Shown piece by piece: positions 49,901-62,797 of a stretch of 64,000 nucleotides of DNA. Source of the DNA: Colletotrichum lupini (lineage: Eukaryota; Ascomycota; Sordariomycetes; Glomerellales; Glomerellaceae); the NCBI RefSeq assembly GCF_023278565.1, contig NC_064677.1, positions 2,976,001 through 3,040,000 of the forward strand. Direction: 5' to 3'. A model generated the notes under the pieces. That model ran no database searches and had not been told where the DNA came from. It saw only the letters and a program-made list of their open reading frames with translations. Numbering within the stretch: position 1 is the first letter of the stretch; each line of letters begins with the position of its first letter. A program made the position numbers and the translations under genes.

Positions 49901-49909
49901 TTAAAAACG

Positions 49910-51300
49910 TTATATAAAGCCTAGTAGTAGTTTAAATAGGGACCCTCGTAACTATTAGGGTTAGCTTTAGCCTCCTATAGCTCGTTACTAACCTTAGATC
50001 CTCTAATATTTTAATATTCCGTTATATTCGCCCTAGTAAGGAGGTTTAAAACGCGGAATAGCTTTTAACTAAGTTTTTTTATAATAGTACCCTTTTTATT
50101 ACTACTATCTTCTTTTAATACTTAGTAATAAAATAAAGCGGTTATATAACGCACTCTTTATATATACTAACTTAAGTATTATTCCCTAGTCTAATTTATA
50201 TTATTAAAGTATATTACGTTAATAATGAAAGTAGGCCCCTCTTCTCTTCCTTTTTTAGCTATACTATTATAAATATAATATCCCTAACTAGTACTTAGTA
50301 ATACTAAAATATTATTTTTATTTTATTTAACTATATTCTACTTACTAAACGGTCCGTCCCTGTCGAGATTATAAATAGCTTAGCGCCTACCTTAGCTCTA
50401 AGTTTTATATATTTTATAGTACCAACGATTAAGTTTATATTAATTAGTAATATAAAGTAAGACGGGGATATACTTAGGATATTAAGGCTATTCTTTTTTA
50501 TTATCTTTTTTATATACGGGTTTTAGTATATACTCCGGTAGATAATACTATATTAATAATATTCATTTAGTATATCTAGATATAATAAAGCTAAGAAAGT
50601 TAAAAACGAATTTAAATATTATAAAAATAAAAATGTACTGGCTTTATAGTTATCCTTTACTTATACCTACGGAGTATAGGTAATAGGTTATTTTCTAGCC
50701 CTATTCTGGGTATTCTATTATAAAAACTTATTAGTACGTACTTATTTCTTTAGTACGCCCCTAGATATAAACTCATTTAATATAAACGTAGTAGTTTATA
50801 TAAATATTTAATCTCTTAAAATCCTATCTTATTTCTTACGCTCTTAGAATAGTTATTTATAATATATATACGACCTAAACCCTTTATTATATAACTATAT
50901 TAATAACTAAGAATGCGTACTTATTATATATTCTATTACCCTTAGATAGTTTATACTTAGCTCGGGGGTAATATAGGCTACTTTATAATACTAACGGGAG
51001 GGTATTTTATTACGTCTATCTATATTAAAATAAGCTATATAATCCTACGGTATTACGAGATAGTAACGTAATAAGAAGCTATATTTATAAGCCCGAGGAT
51101 ATATCCTTTAGTAAGCCTTATATATTACGTAAAATAAACTCGACGCTAGTTTAATAAAAAAGGGGTTTTCTAAATCTCTAAAGAGAACGAAAGGGTATTA
51201 TAGATTAGAAAGAAGTTATTTAGTTAGAATTCTAAAGCGAATCAATTTAATTAAGAAGGAATAAGTACGATCTGTTTAGTACTAAACCTATTAGTAATAA
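49910..51300. other. Unassigned DNA between the FAD monooxygenase relic and the LINE
   Basis: A plus-strand frame from about 50,640 to 51,290 reads as a moderately hydrophobic protein. I looked for terpene cyclase, wax-synthase-type acyltransferase and LINE RT patterns and could not support any of them. Confidence 0.33.
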
Positions 51301-52587
51301 TAGGACGTCTAGATATACTATTCTTACTAAAGGTTAGGGCGGGAGCCTATGTATTTAAGGCCTTAATAAAACCTATATACTAGCTAGGTATTTAGTTCGA
51401 TAAAAGACTATCTTTTTAATACTACGTCGACGTAAGAGTAGTTATAATAAAGAAAGTAGCTTACTATTTTAAGTACTTTATAAATATAAAAAGAGGATTA
51501 CTAACGGCCGTTATATAAAAAGCCGTTATTTTTTATATATTACTAACTACGCTCTTTAATACTAAAATATAATATATAAGTATTGTAAAGCCGGCCCCGA
51601 GATACTAAAGAGAAATAGCTACGGCTCTATCTCTTTAAAAAAGACCCGTTAATATAAGCTAATAAAGGCTTTTATAAAAGATCGATAGCATTATTATAAT
51701 AGTAATAAGGGCTATCCTACTTATTTAGAAAATAACGCTAACTAGCCGCCTCTTTTAAAACGCCGGCTTATTATTAACTAAAGTCGCTTTAAAAGGCGTC
51801 TACTTATAGGCTGCAGTCTAATTATAAAAAGTTAATTGTTAATACCCTCTAGTTACGTAGCTCTCGTAATAAGGATAGTAATAAATAAGACTATAACGGA
51901 CGGTAGAACTCCTACTAAAATATAAAAAACTAACGTTTTTCTTATTATAATACTTACTAAGCTTATAGGATTAAATAGTAGTTTAATATAAAAAAGAGGC
52001 TACGAAAGCTTTTAAGTACTAACTAAGGATAGTATTAAAAGGCTATTTAATTATTTTTTTAAATAGCTCTAGGGTAATAAATAGAGCCGTAGGGTACGGC
52101 TTTATTATATACTAAAATTTTCAACGTATAATATACTTATACGGCCGACTTAGATCAATAAAAGTATTTAATATTAAAATTAAAAGAGCATAAGCTAGCC
52201 TTAAAAAAGCTCTATTTATTAATTATAATTATCTAATTTATATATATATTAATAATACTAGCGTTATATAAAGTATTTATAATAAGGTACTAGACTCGTT
52301 ATAAGAGGCCTTTCTTAAAATCTAAGAAGTAGCTAGGATATTTAATATATAGACGCACTAGTTTCCGGGATACTAAGGTATTAAAAAGAATAAAGCTATA
52401 AACTAGCTAGTTAAAAAAAGAACGATACTATAAGCGTAAATAAGTTAAATAGTAATACTAACGGGTATTAAGTAGCTTATAAGAAAAAACTATAAAACTA
52501 GTATAAGAAATAGTAATATAAAGAGTAAAGGCCGCAGTATACGGACTTAGGGCTTAAGGTAGCTCTATATAGCCTTTTTAAACTAGC
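51300..52587 (+). pseudogene. 5'-truncated LINE: end of RT, thumb and RNase H
   Basis: Starts near the end of the RT domain (L-G-I-(W)-F-D-K-R-L-S-F near 51,390). The thumb region follows (R-G-L-L-T-A near 51,495 and L-L-(Q)-K-I-D-S near 51,675). An RNase H domain then opens with N-S-S-R, the D-G-S motif, near 52,062, with G-Y-G-F-I-I-Y just after, and includes a F-P-G-Y-(Q)-G-I-K-K-N block near 52,365 (W-S-P-G-H-x-G-I-x-G-N in active proteins). The copy lacks endonuclease and most of the RT, as is common for LINEs. It is split by the copia element at 52,588 and continues at 60,021. Confidence 0.85.
52583..52587 (+). repeat. Target duplication CTAGC of the copia element, left
   Basis: Exact 5-bp duplicate of 60,016-60,020. 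Removing the copia element and one copy joins the LINE frame. Confidence 0.92.
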
Positions 52588-52792
52588 TATTAGATTAGAA
52601 GTCTAATTTAACCGCGGTATATAGCTAACTGCGCAGGGGCTAATTAGGGGCCCTATTTACGATTATTATAACTAGCTTAACTTACGGTTAGAACCTCCTT
52701 TTTATACTTATTACGTAAATATTTATATAGTTTAATTAATCTTTTTATTAAATACGGTTCGAACTAACTACCCTATAATAGGGATATCAATA
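52588..52792 (+). repeat. Copia 5' LTR (205 bp)
   Basis: Starts TATTAGATTAGAAG and ends GGGATATCAATA, the TA...TA form of TG...CA. It aligns end to end with 59,811-60,015. The primer-binding site should begin at 52,793 (TTAATTAGC). Confidence 0.94.
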
Positions 52793-52899
52793 TTAATTAG
52801 CAATTAAATTCTATTATTATAAATTAGTAAGGTATTATATTATATAGAAGAGACGACTTTTTAATACCGTATAGGATAAGAGGTTCGTATTAATTAACT

Positions 52900-55800
52900 T
52901 TATAGAAGTAGATAAAAAAGAGGCGATTTTTAAATACTATATAGAATTAAATAATCGTAGCCCTTTATTACTTACGAGAAGTCGACGTTTATTATATTAA
53001 ATTACGCTAATTAATAAAACTGTTTAAGTAACTAGTCTTTCGCCGTTACCCTAAGTAGCTTTTTTACTAAACTAACTTTTTTATAGCCGGCCCGTAATTA
53101 GAAATTAACTAGTTAAATTAGTAAAAGGAAATACTTACGTAGCGACTACTTACTTAATTAATTAGCGTAATAAACGAGCTTAATAATATAATATAAAAGA
53201 GTACTATACGATTAAAAAAAAAAGATCTTTAAATATAAATATTCTTATTTAATAATAAAGTAATCTTATAGGAGTTATTAAGCTAAGAAATATATAGTAT
53301 ATAAAAAAGTATATTATTACGAGGATTTCTTAAATACGACCTTAAGCCCGTAATCTAAACGATTTCTTTATAGCCCCCTTGATTACCCCCCGGGTATTAT
53401 TTAAGAATATAGTATAAGGGACGGTTTAATAAGGGAAGAGGGGATTTAGAGGTCTTAATAATATTAAGTTAAGAGTATTATAAATCTTAGAAATTAATTT
53501 AATAAAAAAGCGGCTACCCTAAAATAGTTTTATAACCTCTTATTAAACTTATTATTAGCCTAAAAAAAGGTTAGAAAAATAAGGATCTAAAGGGAAAAGA
53601 AAAGAATCCTCTAAAGGGCCGCTAAAAGGCTTCTTTTTACACTAACTCCTAGCGCGAGATTATTGATTTTAAAAAATTAACTAAATAATAAAAAGGGTCG
53701 TTAGTAAGTAATAATTACTTAACTATAATTAAGTTATAAAAAAGACTATTTAAAAAATATAAAATAGGGTACTAAGAAGCTATAAAAAAAAGATTTTTAA
53801 GGTATCTAACCTTACTAAGTACGAGTAATAAGTAAGTATTTTTAATAAGTCCTTAACGTTTACGATTTTATAAAAAAGAGGGCTTAACTTCGCTAACTAT
53901 ACTTAATAGCCTATATAGCTCTTTTATAAGCCGCCCGGCGTTTATCTTTAACTATTTTTATAAAATACTACCCTAGAGGAGGTAGGTCAAGGAAAGAAGC
54001 TATTTAAAAATTATAAGAAGTATAAGGCTTAAGAGGTTAGAAGTATATAAAATAGTAAAAGTCGGTAACTAATAAAGATCCTAAGACTAATTATTATATC
54101 TTTTTATAGTAATATAAACGTCTATTACTATTATTAAAAAAAAGAATTACTAAAACCTACTTCTTTATACTAAACGAAAAAGAGGATCTTAGTAAGTACG
54201 ATAATTAGTAATTTAAAAAGGTAATAGTACTTACTAAAAATAGTAGAAACAAGAGTAATAGCGAGATAGCGAGATGAAGCGGGAATTTCTTAAACCTTAA
54301 TAAATTTATTAAGTAATAAAAGTACGGATTTATTATAGCTAGTGCGTAGATTAGATATATCCTTATTAAGACTAAATACGTTAATAATTATTAATATAAG
54401 TATAAGCTAAAGTACGACCTTTAGTAAGTTAGGGTAAAAGAAAAGAGGACGAAACCCGATCTTAAATAGAATCTTAATCTTTTATAAGTAAGTAAATATT
54501 AACTTAGATTATTAGGGGACGTAGATATATAAAATTATAAATTAGCCTAATAATAAGTAAATTAACGTAATATTAATCTATTTAACTAAGGTTTATAAGA
54601 AAAAGGGGCTATAGGGGTAACCCCTATTTTATAAAATTATAAACGACCTTAGCTACTAGCTAGATAAATAGTTTGCGAGCGTAAGCTTAGGAATTATAAA
54701 AGTAGTTAATAAATTCCTCTATAGGCAAGGGGTATTATTAACGTAATTATAATTATAAGAACTATATAAAATATTAGTAGCGACGGTTATAAAGGAGGAA
54801 TTCGTATTACAGAACTAAGTATAAATTAATAGAGCGTATAATTATTTTAACGAATTTAAAAAAAGAGTAAACGACGTAGATTTCTTTTTTATAATTACTC
54901 ATAGTAATTTATTATTATAAAAGGATATATAGAGGTAAAATATAGTACTAAAAGTACGATAATCGACGATTTTACTTATTTTAATTTATAGCTCGTTACT
55001 GTTATTAATACGAAATTCGGTACTAATTAGCTAATAAAAAAGGAGGTGGACGACCCGAAGTTATTAATAATACGTAGCGACGCAAGGATCGTATATAAAT
55101 ACTAAAGATTTAGTAATAAATACGAGGTAATTTATAGACTTGAAAAAGATATTTTTAAAAAAGAAATTATATTTTAAGGGGAAGTACGAGGTTTTATAAA
55201 AAAGCTTAATAATATTTTACGATTATTACGAAAAGGTTAGAATTAGGGAATACTAGTATTATTTAGTAATTAATATCGTATTCATAAGTAAAGCCTCTAA
55301 TTATTATTACGAAGCGGTACGTAATCTCGATTAAAACGACTTTTTTAATATTATTAATATAATCCAAAGCCGCTTTAAGACTTATAATAAGAACTTAGAG
55401 CTCCTATTTAAGCTACGAGCGATTTCTTTTATATTTATAACTAGGTTAATAGAGGGTAAATTACGAGTAGAGATCCTTAAAAAGCTTATTAATCGAATCG
55501 ATAAGTTAATAAAAACCTAGCTAAATAAGGGAATAAACGAGCGAAAAGTCGGATATTTTTATATTATAATTTAGTGCGTATTAAAAGTAAAAATAACCCT
55601 ATATAAAGTACTTAAAAACTACGAGACGCTCTACTTAAAGCTAAAATCTAGCTTTAATATTAAAGCGAGAATATTATACTAAACCTACCTCTAGGTATAT
55701 AACGGCCCTTATTAATAATATTAAGTCGATCGAACGTATAATAAGAAAAAGAAAAGAGGCTAAATACGGTAATTATTAATAAGGAGGCTTAGATTCGTTA

Positions 55801-56050
55801 AATAAATAGAGATCTAACTCGCGAGTAAGGTAATAGAAGAAGTAATACTATATTTATAAAAAAAATAGATATTAATTAAGTAATTATTTTAAAAAAGAGC
55901 GTACTAAATCGTACGAATAATATAAAAAGTTAAGGGTAATAAATAGTAAAACTAGCCCTCGTCGGTTTAACTAATTTTTTATTATATATAAAGGCAAATC
56001 TAGGAATATAAAACCTAGTAATAGTAGCTAAAATAATAGCCTAAAGTATC
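52900..56050 (+). pseudogene. gag: Copia gag and protease region relic
   Basis: A Lys/Glu-rich plus-strand frame precedes the integrase. The region around 55,980-56,160 has the look of a gag-protease junction. No catalytic D-S/T-G of the protease could be read with certainty. Assigned by position. Confidence 0.5.
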
Positions 56051-56899
56051 CGCCCCCTATAGGAAATTTAGAAAATAAAAAAGATCTTACCCCCTATACT
56101 AACGAATTAGATTATAATAAAATCGATAATATAAACTACTTTTTTTTTGCCCCGTTAGCCTCTAAAGAATATACGAAGCTAAATAAATAAATAGTAATAA
56201 AAGCTCTTAATAAGTAAGCTTTTATTTATAAATAGTAAGGGAAGGTCCCTTAGATAATAAATATAGAAGTAGTTAAAAAGGTAAATTTAATAAGGCCGTA
56301 GTCTATTCTCTTAACGCTTAAAAAAAAGACGCTACCTCTCTTAATACTTAAAAAGAAAAAATGAAATACTTAGTAAATCTAGGGGTAATTAGAGGGGTCC
56401 TTTTTATACTACTTAAATTACTTAAATACTAAGCTCGTATAAGTATTCTATATAAATAAAAAGTACGGCTTAGATAATCTTTATAAAATTATCCTAAATA
56501 CTAAAGTATTATAATAATTAATAGGAGAAAAGGGTAATTCTAAGTACTATAAAAGATCGCGCTAGTAATACTTAATATATTAATAATAGGTATTATAAGA
56601 ATTAGTTTTAGCCTAAGTAAGGAAATCGTTACTCTAAGTATAGTAAAAGTAGAGACGTATTTCGGAATAATAACTTTTTATATTTTACTTATTAATACCC
56701 TATTTCTCTTATTTCTAAAAAACATAAATTAACTAGGTATTATATTTAATAATACAAAGAACACAATCTCTAGTAATAGGTATTTCGAAATAGTTAAATA
56801 ATAATAGGGGTATGTGTTTATAAAGCTTATTAATAATACGAAGTTAATTAATTACCTAACGAAAGGTGAGCTTAGATAACTATATTAGAGATTCGAGTA

Positions 56900-57650
56900 C
56901 CCGTCGGTTATAGGGCTATATACCCTCCTAAAGTAATTAAGTAATAATAATATTAAAATAAGGGTGCTAGAGTAGTTAATAAAAGTATATTATTAATACT
57001 AAATAAATACGCAGAGCCTACGCAAATTTATATTTAAATTACGTAATAAGCTTAACCTTAATTAGGAAATTGTTATTAATATTTTGTACTTAAATAGTCG
57101 GCTAGTTTTATATATAATCGACGTAGCTATATCCTTTCAAATAGGGTAATTCCTCCGGGATTTATAAGTAAAAATAATATAGGTAGCCCTACGAAAAAGC
57201 TAGATCGATATATACTAAGGACCGCTAGATAGTATTAGAACCGACGCTAGTACTAGCTTTAAGTTAATAGAATTTAGGGAAAATATAACGGCCTATAGTA
57301 TATAGCTAAAAGTCGTACTTATTAAAACGTACTATAGTATTAAAAAAATAAAAAGGGCACACTAGTAGTTAAAAAGGGCGTTTAGAATTATTAAAAAGGA
57401 AAATCCGGATTTTATTAATAACCAATACCTCTAAATAGTACTTAAATATTATATCAATACTATGAGGGTTAACCCTACCCCTAACCCAAAGGCCTAACGG
57501 GCTTATACTAACGCTATTAATATTTAGAGCATATTTCAAAACGACCTTAGCCTTATTACTATAATTAAATATAAACTAACGAGCCTAAGTAATTAAAAAA
57601 GTAATATAAGTACTACGCGAAGTAAGTATAAAAAAGTAAGTTAATAAAAT
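56900..57650 (+). pseudogene. Copia integrase relic
   Basis: The catalytic core is readable: Y-I-I-D-V-A-I-S-F-(Q) near 57,108 (first Asp kept), W-I-D-x-Y-x-G-P-x-D-S-I with R-T-D-A-S-T-S-F near 57,240 (second Asp), and the third acidic region about 57,330-57,380. A block like G-L-T-P-T-L-L-x-F near 57,510 follows. The enzyme inserts the cDNA into the genome. Several stops are present. Confidence 0.8.
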
Positions 57651-57949
57651 AATTACTACGCACAATAGGCCCGATATAAAGGGTAATTTAAATATATTAC
57701 TAAATTTAAACGTACGAGTATAGCGCAAAATCGCTTAATAATAGGCTAGGCTATATAAATTAATTTCTATTAACGAGCGCTCTTACGTAGTTATGAGGGA
57801 TCGTAACTAGCCCCTCGAAGTATTAATTATAGTAGTTAGACTATATTATAGGGATCTTAGTAAAATAATTTCCGACTTATAAAAAGAAAAAGAGCTAGGG
57901 GAAACTATATAACCCATAATAAAAGCATAGGAAATTATCCTTAATAAGA

Positions 57950-58990
57950 TTATTATAATAATGTTAATAAATAACGAGGAAGAGGAAATTACTAAAAGGG
58001 TACTAATATTACTAATAAGACGTTATAAAAGACTACGACGGTAAGCCTTAACGCAGTAATTTATTACTAATAACGAGGTAATTAATACTTTTTATATAAT
58101 AAAAAAGAAAGCCGATTTCGAACTAGTAATTAAACTACGTAAGGAAGGCGTAATTATAATTATTAAAAAGCTATATAAAGGATTAGATCTTATTAAAATA
58201 ATTACTTTTTACGATCGAGGGGTTTATTAATTTATCTTTTATAACCTAAAGAAAAATATAAACCTTTATATATTTAAATTACAAATAATTCGTAAAATTA
58301 AAAAGAAAAGAATACCTTAGCCGTATAAGAAGTTTAAATACGTAATTTAGGGGTACGGTAATATTAAAAAGGTAATACTATCTATATAATTACTTATTAT
58401 ATAGCGCTATAACTAACGATTAATAATAGTATTAATAGCATCGCTATAGAAAAAGGGATATGAGATTTAGGGCCGTTATATTACCTAGGCCTATACTTAA
58501 TCGGCTATAGGGCTTATAAAGAAAATCCTAGCCTATTTACTAAAGGAAATGGCTAGTAAGTACTTAAAAAGCACGATTATTAAAGTACTTAAATTACTAT
58601 ATAAGCTCGCAAAATCGGGTACTTATTAATAAGCTACCTATTATAATTTTTATATTAATTAATTATTAATAACTATATTTATATACGACTCGTACTTATT
58701 AGTTTTAGAGTACGAAAGTAACTAATTTAGGATTATTAAAATATAAACAAACGATATATAAGGCCTATTTAATATTAACTTTATAAAAAAGGAGGATAAG
58801 GAGCTTTAAAAAGCGGGCTTCGTAATAAAACTAAAAGAGGTCCTTATAATAAATACCCCCCTAGTATTTAATAGCGGGATTCTTATAATTAAGAAAGAAA
58901 CTATCGTTTTTTAGTAAAAGGGGTAGGGTAAAAAGATTAATTTTATTAATTAGGACGTAACTAATATTAAAAAGTAGTATAAGGCTAAGC
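57950..58990 (+). pseudogene. Copia reverse transcriptase relic
   Basis: The frame between integrase and RNase H has the length and order of a copia RT. Individual RT motifs are hard to read because the Tyr-x-Asp-Asp region is heavily mutated; assignment rests mainly on the position and on continuity with the clear RNase H. Confidence 0.6.
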
Positions 58991-59660
58991 TTATACGAGG
59001 GGTATATATTATAAGTATATATTAGCCTAAGGCGACTTTTAATTATACTAAGGTAGCGTAAGCTATAGATTTAACTAAATAAGACGTCGAGGTACTTAAT
59101 AAGCAGCTTAAATAGTAATAAACGAATCTCGATAGAGGCCTCGTTTATTACCTAATTAACTTAGTAATTAATAAGCTCTATATCTTCGTTAATGAGTTAT
59201 TTATAAATAACGATAACCTTATTTCGTAGTTAGGGTATATTATTATCCTAGTTAACGAGAGGATAAGTAAAAGCGAATTTACTATTTACGGTAATATAAT
59301 CTATTACTCATTAACTAAAAATAAGCGGGTAATAAGAAGTATACTTACGTTAGAAGTTTATCATATAGTTAACGGTATTAACTTTACTTACGTAATTTCT
59401 ATAATATTAAGGAGGATTACTAATTAACTTAGCTTTTTACCGATCCTAATAGTTATTTATATTAATTCTTATTTATTATACGAATACCTCGTCAAATTAG
59501 GGACGATAAAGGAAAAGAGGCTTATAATTAATATTATAGCCCTTAGGTAATTATATAAAAGGCGCGAAACATTTAAGATCTATTAGATTAATAACGACGA
59601 TAACCTCGCTAACGCTTTTATAAAAATAGTACTTAATAAGGGATTAGAATAATTCGTAAG
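58990..59660 (+). pseudogene. Copia RNase H relic
   Basis: A well preserved frame: L-G-Y-I-I-I-L-V-N-E near 59,230, Y-S-L-T-K-N-K-R-V near 59,305, L-E-V-Y-H-I-V-N-G near 59,355, then Y-E-Y-L-V-K-L-G-T near 59,480 and N-D-D-N-L-A-N-A-F-I-K near 59,595 (D-N-P-A-D-A in active copies). This is the typical copia RNase H C-terminus of fungal elements. Confidence 0.88.
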
Positions 59661-59779
59661 TAGCAGAAAGGTTAATATACGAATAAAAAAATAGGTTATA
59701 TAAAAAAAATAAAGAAAAAGAGAAAAAGGAAACGACTTAGTAAACGGACCCGAGGTCGAATTATACCTCTAACCGTAGC

Positions 59780-59810
59780 TATTAAATTAATAAAAAAAAG
59801 AGAAAGTTAG
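59780..59810 (+). promoter_or_regulatory. Copia polypurine tract
   Basis: A purine-rich run (AAAAAAAAGAGAAAGTTAG) ends directly at the 3' LTR start, the expected primer site for plus-strand DNA synthesis. Confidence 0.7.
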
Positions 59811-60015
59811 TATTAAATTAGAAGTTTAATTCGACTGCGGTATATAGCCGACTACGTAGGGGCTAATTAGGGGCCCTATTTATAATTATCGTAGCTAGCC
59901 TAACCTGTAGTTAGAACCTCTTTTTTATATTTATTACGTTAATATTTATATAGTTTAATTAATCTCTTCGTTAAATACGGTTCGAACTAATTACTTTATA
60001 ATAGGGATACTAATA
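59811..60015 (+). repeat. Copia 3' LTR (205 bp)
   Basis: Starts TATTAAATTAGAAG and ends GGGATACTAATA; aligns end to end with 52,588-52,792. Followed directly by the target duplication CTAGC. Confidence 0.94.
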
Positions 60016-60645
60016 CTAGCCTTATTACGGGCTACGTTATACTACTTATTAATAGCACGGTTAGGTTACGGAGACTTTAAGTAATATTATTAACGTTTTA
60101 ACTACGACGACGCTTTAATAACGTACTTTTATAAAGAGGTAAAAGACGTAAACTACTTAGTTTATTATTAATTAATATTAATAAAAAAGTAATAGTAGCT
60201 AACCCTCTATTCTTATAATGTACGTAAGCTAATAAGCCCTATGAAATCTCTCGAGGCTTATTTTAAAAAATTACTTACTAACTTACGAAGCTTCGAGGCC
60301 TTTTTCTATATAACGGGCTTTTTTTAAAAAATCTATTTATAATACTAATACTTATATTACTTATATTTATATAAATATAAGTACGGATTATAAAGAACTT
60401 CCTAATTTTAAGGGACGATTTAGAATTTTTCTTTCTAAAATACTAGCGGGAACCGGGGATAAATAGAACGTATAATAATTATAAAGTATAATTTAAAGGA
60501 TAATATAAAGAGATGACGTATTATAAAATAGGTAGCTTTAGCTCACGGCCCTCTACGCCCTATACCTTTTGGGAGGTTTATAATAAAAGCCTAGGTCCTT
60601 TTACTACGGCGTTAAATATAATAATAATAATAATATATAAAATTA
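60016..60645 (+). pseudogene. LINE 3' end, continuation after the copia insertion
   Basis: After one CTAGC copy the frame continues the RNase H C-terminal part of the LINE: Y-G-D-F-K near 60,075, R-F-N-Y-D-D-A-L-I-T near 60,098 and S-L-E-A-Y-F-K-K near 60,250. A 3' untranslated region follows and ends in a TAA/ATA-repeat tail at about 60,617-60,645. Cys and His codons of the C-terminal motif are mutated. Confidence 0.85.
60462..60645 (+). repeat. LINE 3' tail, copy 1
   Basis: About 180 bp matching 62,798-62,972 directly, including CGGCCCTCTACGCCCTATAC and the terminal TAATAATAA run. This is the end of the LINE at 60,016. Confidence 0.85.
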
Positions 60646-60724
60646 TTAAGATTCGTACTAGCCAAAAGGCTTTGTCTTATTAATATATATATTAATAGTA
60701 TTTATTACTTACTAATTATCAACT

Positions 60725-60727
<3 letters not shown>
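60646..60727. other. Short spacer
   Basis: AT-rich DNA between the LINE tail and the C-run. Nothing recognised. Confidence 0.4.
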
Positions 60728-60760
<33 letters not shown>

Positions 60761-60881
60761 ACGAAGCCTTTTTTTTTCTTTTTTTTTTTTATAAAAATAA
60801 TATTTTTTTTTTTAATTATAAAATCATTTTAAAAATTATTTTTTTTATTATAATATTTCCAACACTCCCCCCCCCCCCCCC
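60728..60881. repeat. Two C-runs (31 and 15) around a 108-bp insert that is not RIP-mutated
   Basis: C31 at 60,728-60,758 and C15 at 60,867-60,881 flank TCACGAAGCC...AACACT. The insert keeps CA sites, unlike its surroundings. On the minus strand it starts with TGTTGGAAATATTATAATAA. That start resembles LTR ends, so it may be a truncated element inserted in a C-tract. Run lengths may be affected by sequencing. Confidence 0.7.
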
Positions 60882-62797
60882 TTCTACCCCTAGTAGCGGA
60901 TTAAGGAGCCGTTCTTTTACTACTTCGTTAGTAAGACTATAATAGTCTATTATTATAGAGGCTAAAACCTAGTTTAGTATCTTTTTAATTAACTATCTCT
61001 TAGTAATATAATAAAAAGGATAGAGAATTAGGATAAAAAACAATAAACTATAAAAGAATTAGCTTTAATATAAGGTCCTATATACTATATACCCCTCCGG
61101 GGACCCGTTCTAAGTACCGGACCCTTATTACTGATAAAAAATAAAAAACGTAAAAAATAGTAAATGTAAAAAAGGTTTAAGGGCGAGTCTATATCTACTT
61201 TTGCTTTTATAACTTACTTAATTCTATATTAAGCTATACTAACTCGACGTTTTTCAATCTAGTTTAAAGAGCGAGTATAGCTATTCTCTTTTAGTTCTTA
61301 ATTAAAAAGTATTATATACTCGCTATATTTAGTAATAGGCTCCCGTACGTAATAATAAAGAGCTGGGCTTTGCTATTTTTTATATTAAGACCAAGGGCTA
61401 ATATATTTACGCTTTAAAACTTAAAGTAAATGACTTTTTAAAAAGCTATATAATAACTAATATTAAATTATAAATCTTCTACCTATCTTTAGATTAAGGC
61501 CTAGTAAACTATATTTTAGCTTAAAAAATCTTATTTAAGATTTCAATTATAAATAATAAAAGGTATATAGGACCTAAGAATTCTTACTTATTTATATAAG
61601 CTAAGTTACGCTACGGCTATTATAATAAAATGAAAACCCCTTAGTTCTTAAAAAGTAATTAATACTACCCCCGGTCTCGTCGAGGAAATAGAGCCTATAT
61701 ATATTATATAATACGGTAAGTATACTATAAAACGGATAAAGTTAATAAGCTTAGTAGAGATATTAATAGCGGTATCGTAACTATAAAACTTATAAAAAAT
61801 ATTAGAAGTTATTTAAAACGTAATTAGAGGAGTAAAAAGAGTAAGTCCGCGTATAAATAGTCATTATTATACTAGGGTCGATTTACTAAAAAAGAAATTA
61901 AAGTATATATATATCCTACGGCTTATAATATAAGTAATATTATACCTAAAATAAATACTAGCGATATTACTATATATTGAGATTGAAAACACTAATCTTT
62001 ATAATATAAATAATAGACTTCTATCGGAATATAGTAAGCGTTAGCTTATTAGTATACTATTAAATTATTAAATATTACTCTATTAAATAAAATAGAGCCC
62101 GGATAGAGGTAAGATAGTATAGGTCTCGGGTCCTTAATAAAGCGATCCTAATACTAAATAGCGAGAGTTAGCGCTCCCGTACTTTATAAATTCCGTTAAT
62201 AAGGCTAATAAAACTAAGCCGGGGCTTAGTATATACGGTTTTAATACTACGAAAGGGCCTATACAACTATTAGCCCGCTTATACGTAAATAAGTAAGTAC
62301 GTAAATAGGATTATATTAAATATTTAGTAAAGTTATACTTAACGATTAAGCGGGGCTAGGCTAAAATATAGTAATATAATAAAAGAAGAGAAAGAGGAGG
62401 TAAGAAAGGTAATACGGAATCCGTAATAAAGATATACTAAGTATAAATAGTACCGCTATTAGCCTCTTTTTATTGATGATAGAATAAGTAAACAATACTA
62501 AGGTAAAGTAGTAGAGAATAATCCTAGTACCTATAGCGTAAATAGCTTAGCTTATTACTTATAAAACGAAAGTTCGTAAAGTAAGCTATAAAGACCTATC
62601 CCGGTCTCTAGGGCAAAATAATACTAAAGGCCTACTACTATCTACTAATTAACATATAGTACTTAGAATATTCTATTAATTATACTTTCTATATATAAGT
62701 TACTATAACTTAGGCTCTCTTAGGTTATTAAAACTACTTTAGTATAATTACGGATTAGGGCTTTATAAATCGGCTCTTAATAACTATAAATCTATAG
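60882..62797. other. Unassigned AT-rich DNA
   Basis: No protein family, LTR or TIR could be recognised over about 1.9 kb. Isolated coding-like fragments (for example near 62,240-62,420) are not enough for a call. Confidence 0.4.

Larger units (their letters stand above)
52588..60015 (+). mobile_element. Ty1/copia retrotransposon, structurally complete (7,428 bp)
   Basis: Two direct LTRs of 205 bp flank an internal region with gag, protease, integrase, RT and RNase H relics on the plus strand. A 5-bp target duplication (CTAGC) lies on both sides. Integrase before RT defines Ty1/copia. The element is inserted in the RNase H end of a LINE. The two LTRs differ mostly by transitions, as RIP would produce, so they cannot be used to date the insertion. 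Confidence 0.95.

Noticed and set aside
49910..51300. Terpene cyclase or wax-synthase-type acyltransferase next to the FAD monooxygenase
   Set aside because: The frame is moderately hydrophobic but none of the expected conserved motifs could be read. It was tempting because of the metabolic context.
52588..60015. Dating the copia insertion from LTR differences
   Set aside because: RIP has altered both LTRs independently, so divergence does not reflect age.
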